Below, piece by piece: positions 21,267 to 31,849 of a DNA stretch of 64,000 nucleotides (within the stretch, counting starts at the first letter, position 1; every line of letters starts with the position of its first letter). This stretch comes from Metellina segmentata. Taxonomy: Eukaryota; Arthropoda; Arachnida; Araneae; Tetragnathidae. The stretch is from positions 123,412,486-123,476,485 of the forward strand of contig OX375879.1 in NCBI GenBank assembly GCA_947359465.1. The letters run 5' to 3'. A model generated the notes under the pieces. That model was not told the DNA's origin. It searched no databases and saw nothing but the letters and a program-made list of their open reading frames with translations. Position numbers and translations under genes: made by a program.

Positions 21267-22443
21267 TCTCTACTATTATGAATGGAAGTGTTTCTCGGAG
21301 TCTCTTTACGCAGTGTCCTGGCAAATCTATGGCACTTACAACAATGAAATTTGGCACACATATAAACCTAATTTTTTGCAATTCTTGTGTCCAGCCAAAA
21401 TTTGTTCTAGAATATGTTTTAATTTATTTATTCGTTTTTTTCACCTTTCGCGTTCTTCTCTCCGGAATATAACGTCATTGAAGAAGGAGAGGATTCTGCG
21501 ATTTTCGACAGCTGACACCACAAGCATTTTTCGTATAATGCCTTTGGAACCATGTCAAGTTTTCCTATTCTAATGTGTTTTTATTTAAGTTGTTGATAAT
21601 AGCCACTTCGAGGTCATCACGGCGTTACCTGCGGAGTTTGTTTGCAAGGCAAACCAGATGGGAAAACGTAGCAATCACCGGGGATTGGTGAGTGTGAGTG
21701 AGCAGTGGTCACACCTGAGCCAACGATAAGAACTGTCACTGGGCGTGCTGGCCACGCAGTGGCTAGTATTGAATACTTTCGAATATTTAAATTTTGAATT
21801 ACCGGTTGTGTGAATTGCAAAATAATTACATTCAATGAATGGTCTTTTTAATTGCTATAGGAGTATATTAACTATTCTGGAGAAAGATGTGTCCCACCTC
21901 CTTGTTGTTGCATTGCTGCTGGAGTACCTTCTGAGGTAAATGCTGTTATTCTGTTTACAGACAGGTTTGACGTAATGCTGTTGCAGGGCGTACACACTTA
22001 CTATACACTGAATTAGAACGACTCGAGTGAATTAACTCAATCTATTAAACTAACTGCAGAAAAGCTAATCTGACCCATATATTCAAACATTATTAAATAG
22101 TAAAACAAATTAAAAGACAGCCATTCGTAAGGGATAAAACCCATTCTCTGCTATAAATTTACATACTTAAAATTTAGATACGCTTTGGCGTTAACTGTTT
22201 TCGTTTTTAAATTGTGTCTCGTATGTTATTGAACATTGACGATTATTTCTGCCGGTTGGAAATCGGTGCACACCTGATTCCATTCCCTTTCGGAATATAA
22301 ACTTGACTCAGCACAAAACCTTTTTCCTCTCACTTCAAGGACACTATTAAATAAGTATAATAGAAAATTTATCATACTAATATTTTTAAACCGAGTTGAA
22401 TGCTAGTAAAAGTTAGACACGAGCGCGGGCCAAATCCTGCTAG
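21267..22443 (+). mobile_element. Helitron-like element (candidate)
   Basis: The left end TCTCTACTATTATGAATGG follows an A, as in Helitrons (A^TC). About 80 bp inside is the common subterminal phrase ACAATGAAATTTGGCACACA. A CTAG-type 3' terminus after GAGCGCGGGCCAAATCCTG lies at 22440-22443; a second candidate, ACCGAGTTGAATGCTAGT, ends at 22406. The base after the distal CTAG is C rather than the expected T. No Rep/helicase frame is present. The interior contains a copy of the palindrome-rich repeat R4. Confidence 0.5.
21600..21765 (-). repeat. Palindrome-rich repeat R4, copy 1
   Basis: Shares with 52246-52375, in the same orientation, the ordered blocks GCAAACCAGATGGGA, GTAGCAATCACCGGGG, GAGCAGTGGTCACACCTGA, AAGAACTGTCAC and GCTGGCCACGCAGTGGCT. 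The reverse complement of its left part matches 28.7 and 46.2 kb, where hairpins are better preserved. Confidence 0.7.
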
Positions 22444-23689
22444 CGGTTCATATGTTACGCATCAATGCTTTCAACAGATGGTTAACCAACCTCAATTTAT
22501 TTAATAGCCTAATGCGATGGATTTTAATTCATATCCCTGTGTTTATTTCTCTCGTCTACGTCAGTAGGGTCAGGCGGGGAAAGTGTAAACAAGGGGTAAT
22601 TGGGAACAAGCAATACACGTGCCCACGTGGGATTCCGAGAAACTAAATTGTTGTGATAGATGAAAGCTGGCTACCCTGAGGATGTAATTGGTGATCCCGT
22701 ATTTCTTTGAACCACAGCTGATAATCTGTTTAGTTAAAAAATTTGTGGTTGAAACGTTTGGGTTTTAAAATCGTGTGCTGCATTTTCTGCTGCCCTTCTC
22801 AATATATTGAAAGGTACGTTTCCAATTCTTTACTACTGTCAGTTATGTTTCTACCGAACAGAAAATCATCGACTTTTGCTTCTAGGAACTTTAATGCTCC
22901 TACAGTTTTGTGTTTACAACTACCCCATAATTTTCAAGGGACGGGGTGATTGCAAACATAATTTTGCCAATAGTTACGTTCAATTTGGATGAAAAACCAA
23001 TGTGTTTTCTGTGTCATTTTGTATTTAATCATTTTTAGTACGTTTGAATTGCGTTTTATAGCATTTTTTGTTCGGGAGCAGCAAGAATGATTTACTAAAA
23101 CATCACACATATGGTGAAGTTCTAACAACTGACCAAGTTCTGTCATGCTTTAAGGAGCCAGAAGAGAAAAAGAACAATAGGTAGCCGAGTGAGAAGAAAG
23201 TGAAAGGGCCAGGAAAATACTTCAGGGTTAATCTACTCCAAAATCAATAATTAAGAATTGAAGGAAAATTCAAATTACATTTAATTTTTTAAGTTACACA
23301 AATCTTTTTTTAGGAATGAGAAAAAATTCAGAAACACGAGTATCACATGTGATACTTTTGAACTGAGGAGGTTAAACAACACACAAAAATGTAAATGTCT
23401 TGGGAATAATCAAGTCCTGAGGATTCTCTATAAATCTCAGAATGTTTATAATTTTGACCCTCTGCGCCCTTATTACAAGCAATGTTCCTGAGCCATGCGA
23501 TTTGAAGTCGGTCGGCGGATATCCTCATAGGCCCAATGTAGTGCAGATCTGGGAACAGGCCTGTGGTTCACGAAGGTATCATTCTTGTCTATCTTCCAGG
23601 GATACTGGAAGGCCAGAAGAGTTAAAAACGCAATGCTAAGTGCCTGGTATTTGAAATCGCCGTTTCTCTGATTCTTTCTTCTCTCCAAG
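22444..23689. other. Unassigned; probably intron upstream of the exon at 23690
   Basis: No upstream exon could be defined. The last 30 bases form a strong 3' splice site: a pyrimidine-rich TTTCTCTGATTCTTTCTTC leading to CTCTCCAAG at 23689. Overlapping frames around 23440-23690 on both strands carry no motif. Confidence 0.5.
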
Positions 23690-24034
23690 GGTCCTCCTGA
23701 ATGTCAGCCTGGACCGTACGAAAAAGAAGGCGGCGTCTTGGCGCCCTTCCGCGGCGAATCCACGGCCAAGGCTTCCTACCGGCCCCAGCCTCCGATCAGT
23801 CAACTGCCACGGTACACGCCGACCGCCGAGGAGCCACTGCCCCCGATGATGCTGGTGCCGGGCATGCAGGAGAAGGAGTCCGTAGCCCGCGCAAACTACC
23901 GGCCACTGCCTCTGCACATGGCTCGGCCCTCGCGCCCCACATGGATGCTGGAGGACAGGGGGCGCCTCAGGCCCCGCACTTGGTGCAATCTCACGAGCAG
24001 CTACCAGGCGGATTTCTGCGCACCCAAAGTGGAG
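23690..24034 (+). CDS. Internal coding exon; possible axonemal (SAXO-like) protein
   Basis: A 345-nt exon of exactly 115 codons, phase 0 at both ends. It is bounded by a pyrimidine-rich acceptor ending CCAAG and a perfect donor GTGAGT at 24035. It is about 60% G+C in a roughly 37% neighbourhood. The protein repeats a motif: PFRGESTAKASYRPQPP, then KESVARANYRPLPL, and ends NLTSSYQADFCAPKVE. Short spaced F-x-G-x-ST-x-x-x-x-Y-x-P units resemble the microtubule-binding repeats of SAXO/FAM154-type ciliary proteins, but this is a resemblance by eye. Proline and arginine are abundant. The minus strand is also open here, a consequence of high G+C. No mobile-element signature overlaps it. Upstream exons were not found; 26476-26793 may be the next exon. 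Confidence 0.6.
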
Positions 24035-24233
24035 GTGAGTTTCAGTTGCAGTGCAGGCTCTGTTGTCCATTTGTAGGAAGGTGGTCAGCTGTCCGCGAAA
24101 CGGAATGCCGAACACGCAGTCATTGTGACATCGTGCAATACGGGAGAGGCCTTGACCACCTCGTCGCGAAACTCATTCACCCCCGTGTTTCTAAGGGCAG
24201 TATAGAGTACCATTTTGCACCTTCACCCAACCC

Positions 24234-24765
24234 TAGAGTGCCTATATAATGTGGCGACAAGGGACCCAATTTGGCCCAATGCGCATGCGCGGCAGTCATT
24301 TTTCTACCAGAATCGTCTCAAAGAAGGATGCTGGGCGAATTAATATATCATTTCAGGGAGAACAAAAAGCATATGATTGTTATAATATGGATACATTCGA
24401 TATAAATGAATCATATAAACGCTCAATTACATGCGTAATTGATGAGATGGATTGCACAACGCGCTAACTTAGATTGTGGGAAACACGGTGTTGTTAAAAA
24501 AGCTATTATTTAAAAAGTCTTCAAATTTATACTGACAAAACACTAAAATATTAATAAATAAACATTCTAGAACACGAAATAGAACATAAATAAGCTATAT
24601 TTTCTTTTTAATTTAATGTACTCACGTTTTTCTCTAACACACAAAAAGTTCCCATGTTAAGTCTACGGGAGCTAGGAAAAGACTGCCTCGGGCGGTAGAA
24701 AAGGTCTCTAAGCCAATCAGAAAGTGTTTCCCGTATGTCGCCACACTTATTATATAGGCACTCTA
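24234..24765. mobile_element. TIR element with 8-bp duplication, in the intron
   Basis: Starts TAGAGTGCCTATATAATG and ends TTATATAGGCACTCTA. The octamer CCCAACCC flanks it exactly at 24226-24233 and 24766-24773. Inverted repeats extend inward to TGTGGCGACA on both sides. TA(G)-starting ends plus an 8-bp duplication suggest hAT. The 532-bp element has no transposase. Confidence 0.82.
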
Positions 24766-24870
24766 CCCAACCCTACTTGATGGGTAAAAGGGAGGTGAAA
24801 GTGCGGAGAACGGGAGATCGAAGAAGACGGTCAATTATTGCAGACCGGTCGTACTTGGTGAGGCTCTTTC

Positions 24871-25487
24871 TTAAAGTCAGTTTACACCAGAGTTGCAAAC
24901 TTCTCCCCCTCCAAACATCGAAGCTATTCCGATAAACGACACTCATTTGATCGTCAAGATCTCGTGTCGGGGTAGCGATGTGACGAGTTTTCAACTCCAA
25001 CTTTGTTTTCCATCAGGAGTCGGTAAAGATCAAAGGATTGCAACTTTTGGGGGACATTTCTCTGAGACGAAATTTGGGATGAAAATGCTCCCCTATTTAG
25101 TCCCCTTTCGGTATTGCTTGATAGTCACCGCTCCCCTCTGCCCTTCGGCACTCCGTGGTCGCTCACATCGTCTTTGTTCACTCGTTGTGACATTTTGCCC
25201 TCATTGCTTGCCTTGACCCCATCTTCCGCCAAATTGTCAGTGAGTGACCTATTCGATTAAAATGGTTTGATGAATGGTGATCACATTTCTCTACAAAGGG
25301 TTGAGAAGTGTGCTCACCGTATGGTGTTGCCAATAAATTCGACTTAGCGTTTACACCGGAGTGGTTCGAAAAAAGAGTTGAAAAGGGGTCAGCATAAGTG
25401 AATGTAAATCATCCTCACCACACAAAGGAGATAAAAATATTTGCAACTTCTCTCCCTCCCCCCCCCTCTGGTGTAAACGCGGCTTAA
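24871..25487 (+). mobile_element. PIF/Harbinger-like MITE
   Basis: Left end TTAAAGTCAGTTTACACCAG and right end CTGGTGTAAACGCGGCTTAA form imperfect inverted repeats bounded by TTA/TAA, the 3-bp target typical of PIF/Harbinger. The subterminal block GAGTTGCAAACTTCTCCC is repeated near the other end in inverted form. Non-coding, 617 bp. A reversed, end-truncated homologue lies at 19772-20341. Confidence 0.75.
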
Positions 25488-25704
25488 TACGAATATTGTT
25501 GTTTGTGTTGTAGCGTTTATCGAATAAAAGTTTTGTTTAGTTTGAAATCTTTTATTTTGGCAAAAAAAATCGAGGATTGATTAGTATATGCGTTTGTCCC
25601 CTTTTGCTCCCCTGACTTCTCACACACCCTTTTGACAGCAGAAATAATTCACGAAGGTCACCCTTGGTTTTCAACTCGACCATGGTTACGAGCGCCTGGG
25701 GTCA

Positions 25705-25990
25705 TCTCCTTGACCACTTCAGTAGCCCGGTTGGGAGAGTATCGGATTAGCAACCGGAGGACTGCGAGTTCGAATCCAGCCAAAGACTGTCGTGCACAAG
25801 GGGAGCTGGTGAAAATTAAATATATCGTTGCCGCAAATGTCCTCACGTTGGCGTGGTGTGAAAGTATCTGTCCGTGGTTCAAAATGACATGGTGTTGTCC
25901 TTGGATCTTTCGCTTTGGGATTGATCCCGGACCGTCGTCAGTAGTCCGTTGTGTTGCTCAAGTAGAGCACCAATTAAAATACCTTCCAAT
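25705..25990 (+). repeat. SINE B copy
   Basis: Head with a B box (GAGTTCGAATCC, about 25769) preceded by GGATTAGCAACCGGAGG. The body blocks are AATGTCCTCACGTTGG, CCGTGGTTCAAAATGACATG and GATTGATCCCGGACCGTCG, ending ACCAATTAAAATACCTTCC. The head differs from SINE A, which has GTTAAGGTGTTAGCCTC. Confidence 0.8.
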
Positions 25991-26048
25991 CTTGAGCACA
26001 TTTTTGATTGAACATTAATAAGGGTAACGAAACTGAAGAGAATAATAA

Positions 26049-26371
26049 TGGTAATTGCTAATTAACGTCGTACTAAAGCAACACAACGGGCTATTGACGA
26101 CGGTCCGGGATCAGTCCCAAAAATGAAAGATTCGAGGACAACACCACGTCATTTTGAACCACGGTCAGATGACGAAGTAACACTTGAGTTGGTATCCCAT
26201 TCTCCAAACTTCCACAATAACCCAACGTGAGGACTTTCGGCCACGACAGATTTAAGGTGTACCAGATGCTTCTACACCATACGCTTACAAATGCACTGAC
26301 CCGGATTCGAACCAGGAACCTTCCGATCTAGAGGCTAACACCTTAACCATCAAAATATTTGGTCGGCCCAA
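26049..26371 (-). repeat. SINE A copy
   Basis: Reverse-oriented. The B box complement (GGATTCGAACCAGG) is at about 26300 and the complement of GTGTTAGCCTCTAGATCGG is at 26324-26342. The body is complete, with the tail AATTAACGTCG at the left. The A-box region is damaged (ACCATCAAAATATTTGG). Confidence 0.85.
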
Positions 26372-26475
26372 TATCCCTTAGAGATTGTTCCATTGCTACG
26401 TTAATTAACTACCTACCCATTGGAAAATCCTTCGTTTTTTCTCCGAAATCTTTTCTGCAATTCTCATATTTTTAG

Positions 26476-26793
26476 CCCAGGAGGATTTGTTTGGAATCGA
26501 AGACCCAGTGTGAGGGAGGAAGCGGCTATGGGGTAATGGCGACCGATAAAAAAGTTTCCGGACCGAAGAGCCCGTGCAGTCATCCTGAAAATCTTCTGGG
26601 AAAGTACGTCACCTCCTTGATATTTCGTACCACCACCGGCAGCACACACCTGCCCCCTAGTGCTTGGGGAGGGATGCATTGCCACCCGGTTCGAACAGAA
26701 GTCGAGAAACAGTGTCCCGCCAACGACCTCGCTTCCAAGCCATGCGAAATTCACAGAAATCTGAAGATCGACAATCGAGCATCTCCTACGTAG
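26476..26793 (+). CDS. Possible terminal coding exon of the plus-strand gene
   Basis: Follows an acceptor-like TTCTCATATTTTTAG at 26461-26475. It is open in phase 0 from 26476 to a TAG at 26791-26793 (105 codons), matching the phase 0 donor at 24034. It is richer in G+C than its surroundings and free of repeats. Protein pieces include LESKTQCEGGSGYGVM, GKYVTSLIFRTTTGSTHLPP and MHCHPVRTEVEKQCP. I recognise no domain. The minus strand is open as well, and no clear AATAAA follows closely. The intervening interval contains only transposons, as expected for an intron. This is inference from phase and composition. Confidence 0.33.
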   Translation, partial: PRRICLESKTQCEGGSGYGVMATDKKVSGPKSPCSHPENLLGKYVTSLIFRTTTGSTHLPPSAWGGMHCHPVRTEVEKQCPANDLASKPCEIHRNLKIDNRASPT

Positions 26794-26799
26794 AAACTG

Positions 26800-27021
26800 T
26801 GAAGTTCACTTCCTTGGACGAAAGGAAGATTTTGTAAAGTGTTCGCAAATGGCAACAGGTGTGCAAATTAATAATTATCACGACTCTTAAGATGAGTTCC
26901 TCCAGCATAAAACGAATTCAAAAAATGTGTAATGTTAAATTATAAAACAAAATCTCCATTTTCAGTCATTGGTTTTCAGCAACACAAAAAAAAAGCTTAT
27001 TGCATTCAGGGGCCATTCATA
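26800..27021. other. Unassigned sequence before the Tc1 element
   Basis: AT-rich; no gene or repeat recognised. Confidence 0.4.
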
Positions 27022-28518
27022 TACACTGGTGAAATAAATTAAGAGAATTTCATGAAACGAACTGAACTGAATGTAAAACCACTGCTTCTAGACGAAAATG
27101 CAAATCTTGTACGTCAAATACGTAAGCGTACACGTGTGTGTAGACGGAGCCAGTAGAGAAACAGGCTTTATAAGCGCGCGTAAGTTAAGACGCATTTCGT
27201 TCGCTAGCACACCTCGGCGAATTTCTTGGTGTTATTTTGCAGCAATCGGTTAATTTCAAATTGTAACAGTAAAATTGAGTAACCGCCAACGTTTAGATGA
27301 TGGAATGAGGTGGCAAATTGTGGGGGGGGGGGGGCTAGAAGCAGGCCAATCTCAAGTCCAAATTTGTAGAGAGTTCAATTTAACGCCCAGCGTCGTGTTT
27401 AACTTAAGGAAACAGTTCCAGGATACCGGATCCATCGAAAGAAAGCCTGGGCAAGGTCATAAAAGAGCCACGACGGCCAGAGAAGATCGCCATTTGTCTA
27501 TTATAGCGAGGCGTAACAGGAGTGATACAGCTTCTCAGCTCTCTCCTGACTTGTATGCAGCCACAGGAACCCGTGTATCAAGGGTGACTGTTTCCAAACG
27601 ACTTCATGAAAGAGGGTTGTTCGCAAGAAGACCTGCTGTTTGCGTCCCGCTCACTTCTACAAACAGGAGAATCCATTTATCATGGTGCAGAGAGCATAGA
27701 GATTGGAGTATGATTCAATGGACCCCCGTTCTCTTCACTGATGAGTCCCGGTTCAGCCTAAGCACCGATTCTCGCCGTACGTTCATATGGAGAGAACCAG
27801 GGACCCGCTACCTTCCCTCCAATGTCCGCGAAATCTACCATTATGGCGGAGGAGGTTTAATGGTCTGCGCATGCATCATGTTGAATGGCCGCACACGTCT
27901 CCATGTCTTTGAAAGAGGCCGTGTGACTGGTGTGAGGTATAGGGATGAGGTCTTGGAGCCCTATGTTCGCCTTTTCAAGGGTGCAGTTGGCCCCGAGTTC
28001 ATTTTAATGGACGATAACGCGAGGCCACATAGAGCTCTTTTCTTCGACGAATTTCTAAAGAGTGAGGATATTCGCCGGATGGATTGGCCAGCCAGATCTC
28101 CAGACCTTAACCCTATAGAGCATGTCTGGGAAGCTCTGGGGATGGCAATTGCAACTCGCAACCCCCTCCGAGAACCATCCAGGGAATGAAAACAGTTCTG
28201 AACGCATGGGAACAATTGCCACAGGAAATGATAAACTGCCTTATTTCAAGTATAAAATCACTCTGTGAGACCTGTATATCTGTAAGAGGGGACCATACCC
28301 CCTATTAACCCATTTTTTTTTCTGCAACCGCTGTTTCATACCTTCCTACTCCAACGAGTGTTACACACGATAATACGTGTGTATTACAATTATTGAATGG
28401 GTATTTGTTTTGTATTGTATCTATGTACGTACATATCAAATTTCATTAAAATCGGTACAGTAGTTCTAGAGATAATCGACCAAGTCTGGAAATTCTCTTA
28501 ATTTCTTACACCATTGTA
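27022..28518 (+). mobile_element. Tc1-like transposon, near-complete
   Basis: Ends TACACTGGTGAAATAAATTA and its near reverse complement (ATTTCTTACACCATTGTA) form inverted repeats of about 27 bp. The element is flanked by TA dinucleotides (27020-27021, 28519-28520), the Tc1/mariner target. It is 1,497 bp long and encloses a single transposase gene. Ends and gene are complete enough for it to have moved fairly recently. Confidence 0.9.
27275..28308 (+). pseudogene. Tc1-family DD34E transposase, single frameshift
   Basis: The open frame at 27275-28189 holds an N-terminal helix-turn-helix region (EAGQSQVQICREFNLTPSVV), a linker PGQGHKRATTAREDRHLS, and a catalytic core. The core has FTDESRFSL (first Asp), LMDDNARPHRAL (second Asp) and NPIEHVWEAL (Glu), with exactly 34 residues between second Asp and Glu. 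The frame closes at 28189 because of a one-base loss in a C run near 28170. The next frame continues with IQGMKTVLNAWEQLPQEMIN and SVRGDHTPY, the usual family C terminus, to a stop at 28306-28308. A 13-G run near 27322 encodes four glycines without breaking the frame. All catalytic residues remain; only the frameshift disables it. Confidence 0.92.
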
Positions 28519-29119
28519 TATCGATATAAATTTTTTGGGATTTTAAGACCCTCTCCCCTAAAATTTCAAATGATATCAAGGACCAAAAACCCTTCCTCCT
28601 TTTATTGGATATCGATATCCTCCCCCAATGAAATTTCACACTAAAAAGATTCAAAAATCTATTTGTATTTATTTTACTGAAGAACTCTACCCCGTGCTTC
28701 CTAACGCTGGTCAACCCCCGGTGATTGTTAGCAATCCCATTTGGTTTGCTTCTCAAGCCAAAACTCCTTACGCAAACTTCTTGGTGAGGGTCATGAATGA
28801 ATGTGTTTTGGCTTCGCAAATCAACACACCAAATAAAGGCTTGCTGCGCAAGTTCAGGCACATAATAATTCGTTATTTCTGATTGAACTTTCCGGGCCAT
28901 GACATCACAGAAAGTTTCAACGGCCCTCAAAAAAATCGTTGCCACGGCTACGACGAAAAATTTTATGTTTGATAAGCCTGTTAGAAGGGTAACCTTTTCA
29001 TTTCCACGAATGAAAAAAAGTATAACGTCGGTTGAAAAATCGCCAAATATGGAAAAGTATTGCAATTTCAACTATGCAAACTTTTTACGACTTAAAATAA
29101 TGCAGCCGAATAATAAACT
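28519..29119. other. Sequence around a palindrome-rich repeat
   Basis: Apart from repeat R4 at 28695-28935, nothing is recognised. A minus-strand frame of 201 codons (28466-29071) runs from the repeat into the Tc1 inverted repeat and is judged spurious. Confidence 0.5.
28695..28935 (+). repeat. Palindrome-rich repeat R4, copy 2
   Basis: Contains CAACCCCCGGTGATTGTTAG, CAATCCCATTTGGTTTGCTT, TTTGGCTTCGCAAATC and CGGGCCATGACATCACAG. The same blocks occur in order at 46.2-46.5 kb, where TTTGGTTTGCTTCGCAAACC forms a perfect hairpin. Here the hairpins are partly decayed. Confidence 0.65.
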
Positions 29120-29131
29120 AAAATACATTTG

Positions 29132-29267
29132 GTAATGGTAATGGCAATTTTAATTAACGTCGTACTAGAGCAACACAGCGGGCTATTGACGACGGTCTGG
29201 AATCAATCCCTTAAAAGAAAGATCATAGTAATTTTGGTAATAGTAACACATCGTAATTTTGAACCAC
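29132..29267 (-). repeat. SINE A, 5'-truncated
   Basis: Only the 3' part is present, with the (TACCAT)n-type tail in complement (GGTAATGGTAATGG) and the conserved block CGTCGTACTAGAGCAACAC. The exact 12-mer AAAATACATTTG flanks it at 29120-29131 and 29268-29279. The insertion therefore was truncated when it integrated rather than deleted later. Confidence 0.9.
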
Positions 29268-29469
29268 AAAATACATTTGTAAAAAAAAAACTGATATTTT
29301 TGGGTTAAGTAAAAATTATAAAAATCAGTGCATCATAGCTTGGAAGAAAGTATAAAGTCGTCTATTGATTATATCATCTGAATGAATAAGTAAATGAGAA
29401 AGCATTTCTCAACGATTCTAGAAAGTTTTGTGGATACAGAATTGTTTTATTCTTGTGTATTTTAATACA

Positions 29470-30390
29470 ATGCCGAGAGGATTACACTTATCAAAAACTG
29501 AACAAGGCAAAATACTATCTTTAAAGATGCCTTACAATGGTGCTGAAATTGCACGAAAAATTGGAAGATCGAAGGCTGTAGTTAACCGCCTTCTCATTAA
29601 TACTGGTAGCTATGGCACAAAACAACGAACAGAGAGGCTAAAGACAATTTCTTCAAGGCAAGAGAGGCAGATCCAGAGGCACGCCTGCAGGCAAAAAATG
29701 TCTTCTTCGCATATTAACGATGAGATGCAAATACCCTGTACCAGCAGAACAATAAGAAATACACTACATAGAAATCATAATGTTGTGTACAAGAAGTTAA
29801 AAGGAAAAGCTCGACTTTCTAAGCGGTATATTGATTCATATTTAATTTTGCCCGTAAACATATAACGGATGGCACTAACTGTGTGATGGTGTTTTTGGAC
29901 GAAAAAAGTTTAACTTAGATGGTCCATATGAATGTAAGCTTTACTGGTATGATCTGTCCTAAATAACACCATCTTTTTTCAAAACGCCAATGTGGAGGGG
30001 GATCTGACATGCTTTGGGCCGTATTTCCAAACGGTGATTCAACTGAACTTAGTTTTATCGATAGCAAAATAAATTCAGTGTTTTATCAGGTCATGCTGGC
30101 AAATAGTTTGTTGCCGATTGCTCCTCTGATTCCACCAGGCGATTGGACATTTCGATAAGAGGATGCATCAGTGCATACTTCGTGCTTCACAAAATCTTGG
30201 ACGAAGGCGAACAAGGCAAAAACTCTTCAATGGCCATCTCGGAGTCCCACCCTGAATCCAATGGAAAAGCTTTGGGGGCATTCTAGCTCGAGATGTTTAC
30301 AAGAATGGGCGACAGTACAGCAGCAAGTCTGATTTAAAAACCGCAATTAAAAATGGAACACTGTCCCCTTCCAAGCTCCGTCTGGTTCTA
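29470..30390 (+). pseudogene. Tc3-like transposase, decayed
   Basis: The frame from 29470 begins MPRGLHLSKTEQGKILSLK and GAEIARKIGRSKAVVNRLL, the paired helix-turn-helix of Tc3-type transposases. SHINDEMQIPCTSRTIRNTL follows. After a stop near 29860 the catalytic part is traceable across frames: VFLDEKSL (first Asp), CGGGSDMLWAVFPNGDSTEL, NASVHTSCF (second Asp lost) and LQWPSRSPTLNPMEKLW (Glu in MEK). In-frame stops and a lost FQQD block make it inactive. The right end near 30510-30534 (ATTTCTTATAAAATTTTACA) may be a TIR, but the partner is unclear because a SINE disturbs the left side. Confidence 0.8.
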
Positions 30391-30714
30391 TGAACTTACG
30401 ATTAATACAAGTAATAGAAAAAAGAGGTTCCCCCACACATCACTTATTAAAGAATAAATAATATCGACTCCATACTTTTTCCAACTTCAACCGTATGGTA
30501 ATTTCTCTAATTTCTTATAAAATTTTACATAATGTACCTGAACTTAAATGTATATTGCTGCGATTTCATTAGATCTCATGAAGTATCCTTACATTACATA
30601 ACAATATGCATTTTATAAAAATATAATACATATATTTATTTTCTTATGTCGTTTTTTTTATTATTATTATTTTTTTTGGGGGGGGGGGAATGTTATACTT
30701 TTTTTTACGCTGTA

Positions 30715-30998
30715 TCTCGAAATTTTACTCACGGCTGAAGACTGAAAATTTGTATGTGTTTTGCTCACTTGCGGTAGAAATTTCGCATCTTTTTTATTTT
30801 AACATTTATGCACCCAGAACTAATAGCCACATCGAGACAAAAAAAAATATCCATCTTGTTCCTTTTTTACAGTTTTGAATGAACCAAGTTAATTTCGTAC
30901 TTTTGTGATGCGTAATTTCTAGGGAAACCGTCTGAGAATCGAGAGAAAAAAGCGGGTTTTCAATCCTTCGGCTGCAGCAGTACCTTTTTTTTTATGAT
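30715..30998 (+). repeat. Dispersed repeat R3, copy 1
   Basis: Shares ordered blocks with 47826-48105 and 46540-46735: GAAGACTGAAAATTTGTATG, TTTTGCTCACTTGCGG, ACTAATAGCCACATCGA, GGGAAACCGTCTGAGAATCG and TTTTCAATCCTTCGGC. It ends next to a Helitron-like start (TCTATATAAATAAAAATGG at 30999). Non-coding, class unknown. Confidence 0.65.
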
Positions 30999-31187
30999 CT
31001 ATATAAATAAAAATGGAGTGTTTGTTTTTGTACATTGAATCTTTTCAACCCATTTCAAGTTTTCGATCCGTTTTGGACCCTTCTGATGCCAAATCCGCCA
31101 CTTGCGTGTTTGGTGTCTGTCTGTATGTATGTATGCCTATCTGTCTGTATTGTGTGTGCGTAATATACTTTCACACAGTTTAATATA
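30999..31187 (+). mobile_element. Helitron-like 5' end, fragment
   Basis: TCTATATAAATAAAAATGG followed by TGTTTGTTTTTGTAC and, after a short spacer, GTGTCTGTCTGTATGTATG is the style of arthropod Helitron 5' termini. No 3' end belongs to it before the next element begins at 31188. Weak assignment. Confidence 0.3.
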
Positions 31188-31849
31188 CAGGGTGACCTGT
31201 AAAGTCCTTTAATTTTGAGACCGCGTCTCGTAGAGTCAAGGTAGTAACGTATACCTACAGTAAATAAACCATGCTGAATTTATTGAGAAAGCTTACAGCG
31301 CCCCTAGCGGTGAAGTAAGGAAATTAAAAAAAATAACTCAATAACTAAAGGAAATAGGCCATAAAGTTTTATTAGAAAAATGTACGCAATACAATAATAA
31401 ATGAACAGAAAAAAAATTTCATGGAGTTATCTGTAATACTGGTGGAGATATTCGCGATTGAAATTTGAACTTTTCCATGCCTTGAAAAAGGGGCCAACCT
31501 GAAATTGAAAAATTTGTTCTCCGGTGTTATCATTCAGTTTTTCTGAGTTAAACAACGACTAATTTAAATTTAAACTACAAAATAGGTTAAAAAAAAAAAG
31601 ATAAATAAAAAAAAAAATCTGAAAAATGTACTTCGGAAAATAAAAATAAAATTAACGATCCGAAATCATAAGTTTAGTGCAACTATAAAATACACGATTA
31701 AAAACCTCTCTGCTATACAACCACGAACGAAGATTTACTATTTAATCATTTTATCTTAATAAACTTTGAGTGAGATGCGAATATTGCGCGTTATTCAGTG
31801 TGGCACATTAGAAAAGTAAAAGACACAGATGAGCAACAGCAAGAAATGT

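Noticed and set aside
23636..24115. Minus-strand frame of 159 codons overlapping the exon at 23690
   Set aside because: The plus strand has a strong acceptor and donor with matching phases; the minus frame has no splice support and crosses the intron boundary.
28466..29071. 201-codon minus-strand frame, one of the longest in the window
   Set aside because: It starts in anonymous sequence, crosses a palindrome-rich repeat and ends inside the inverted repeat of the Tc1 element. It has no domain and no splice or UTR support.
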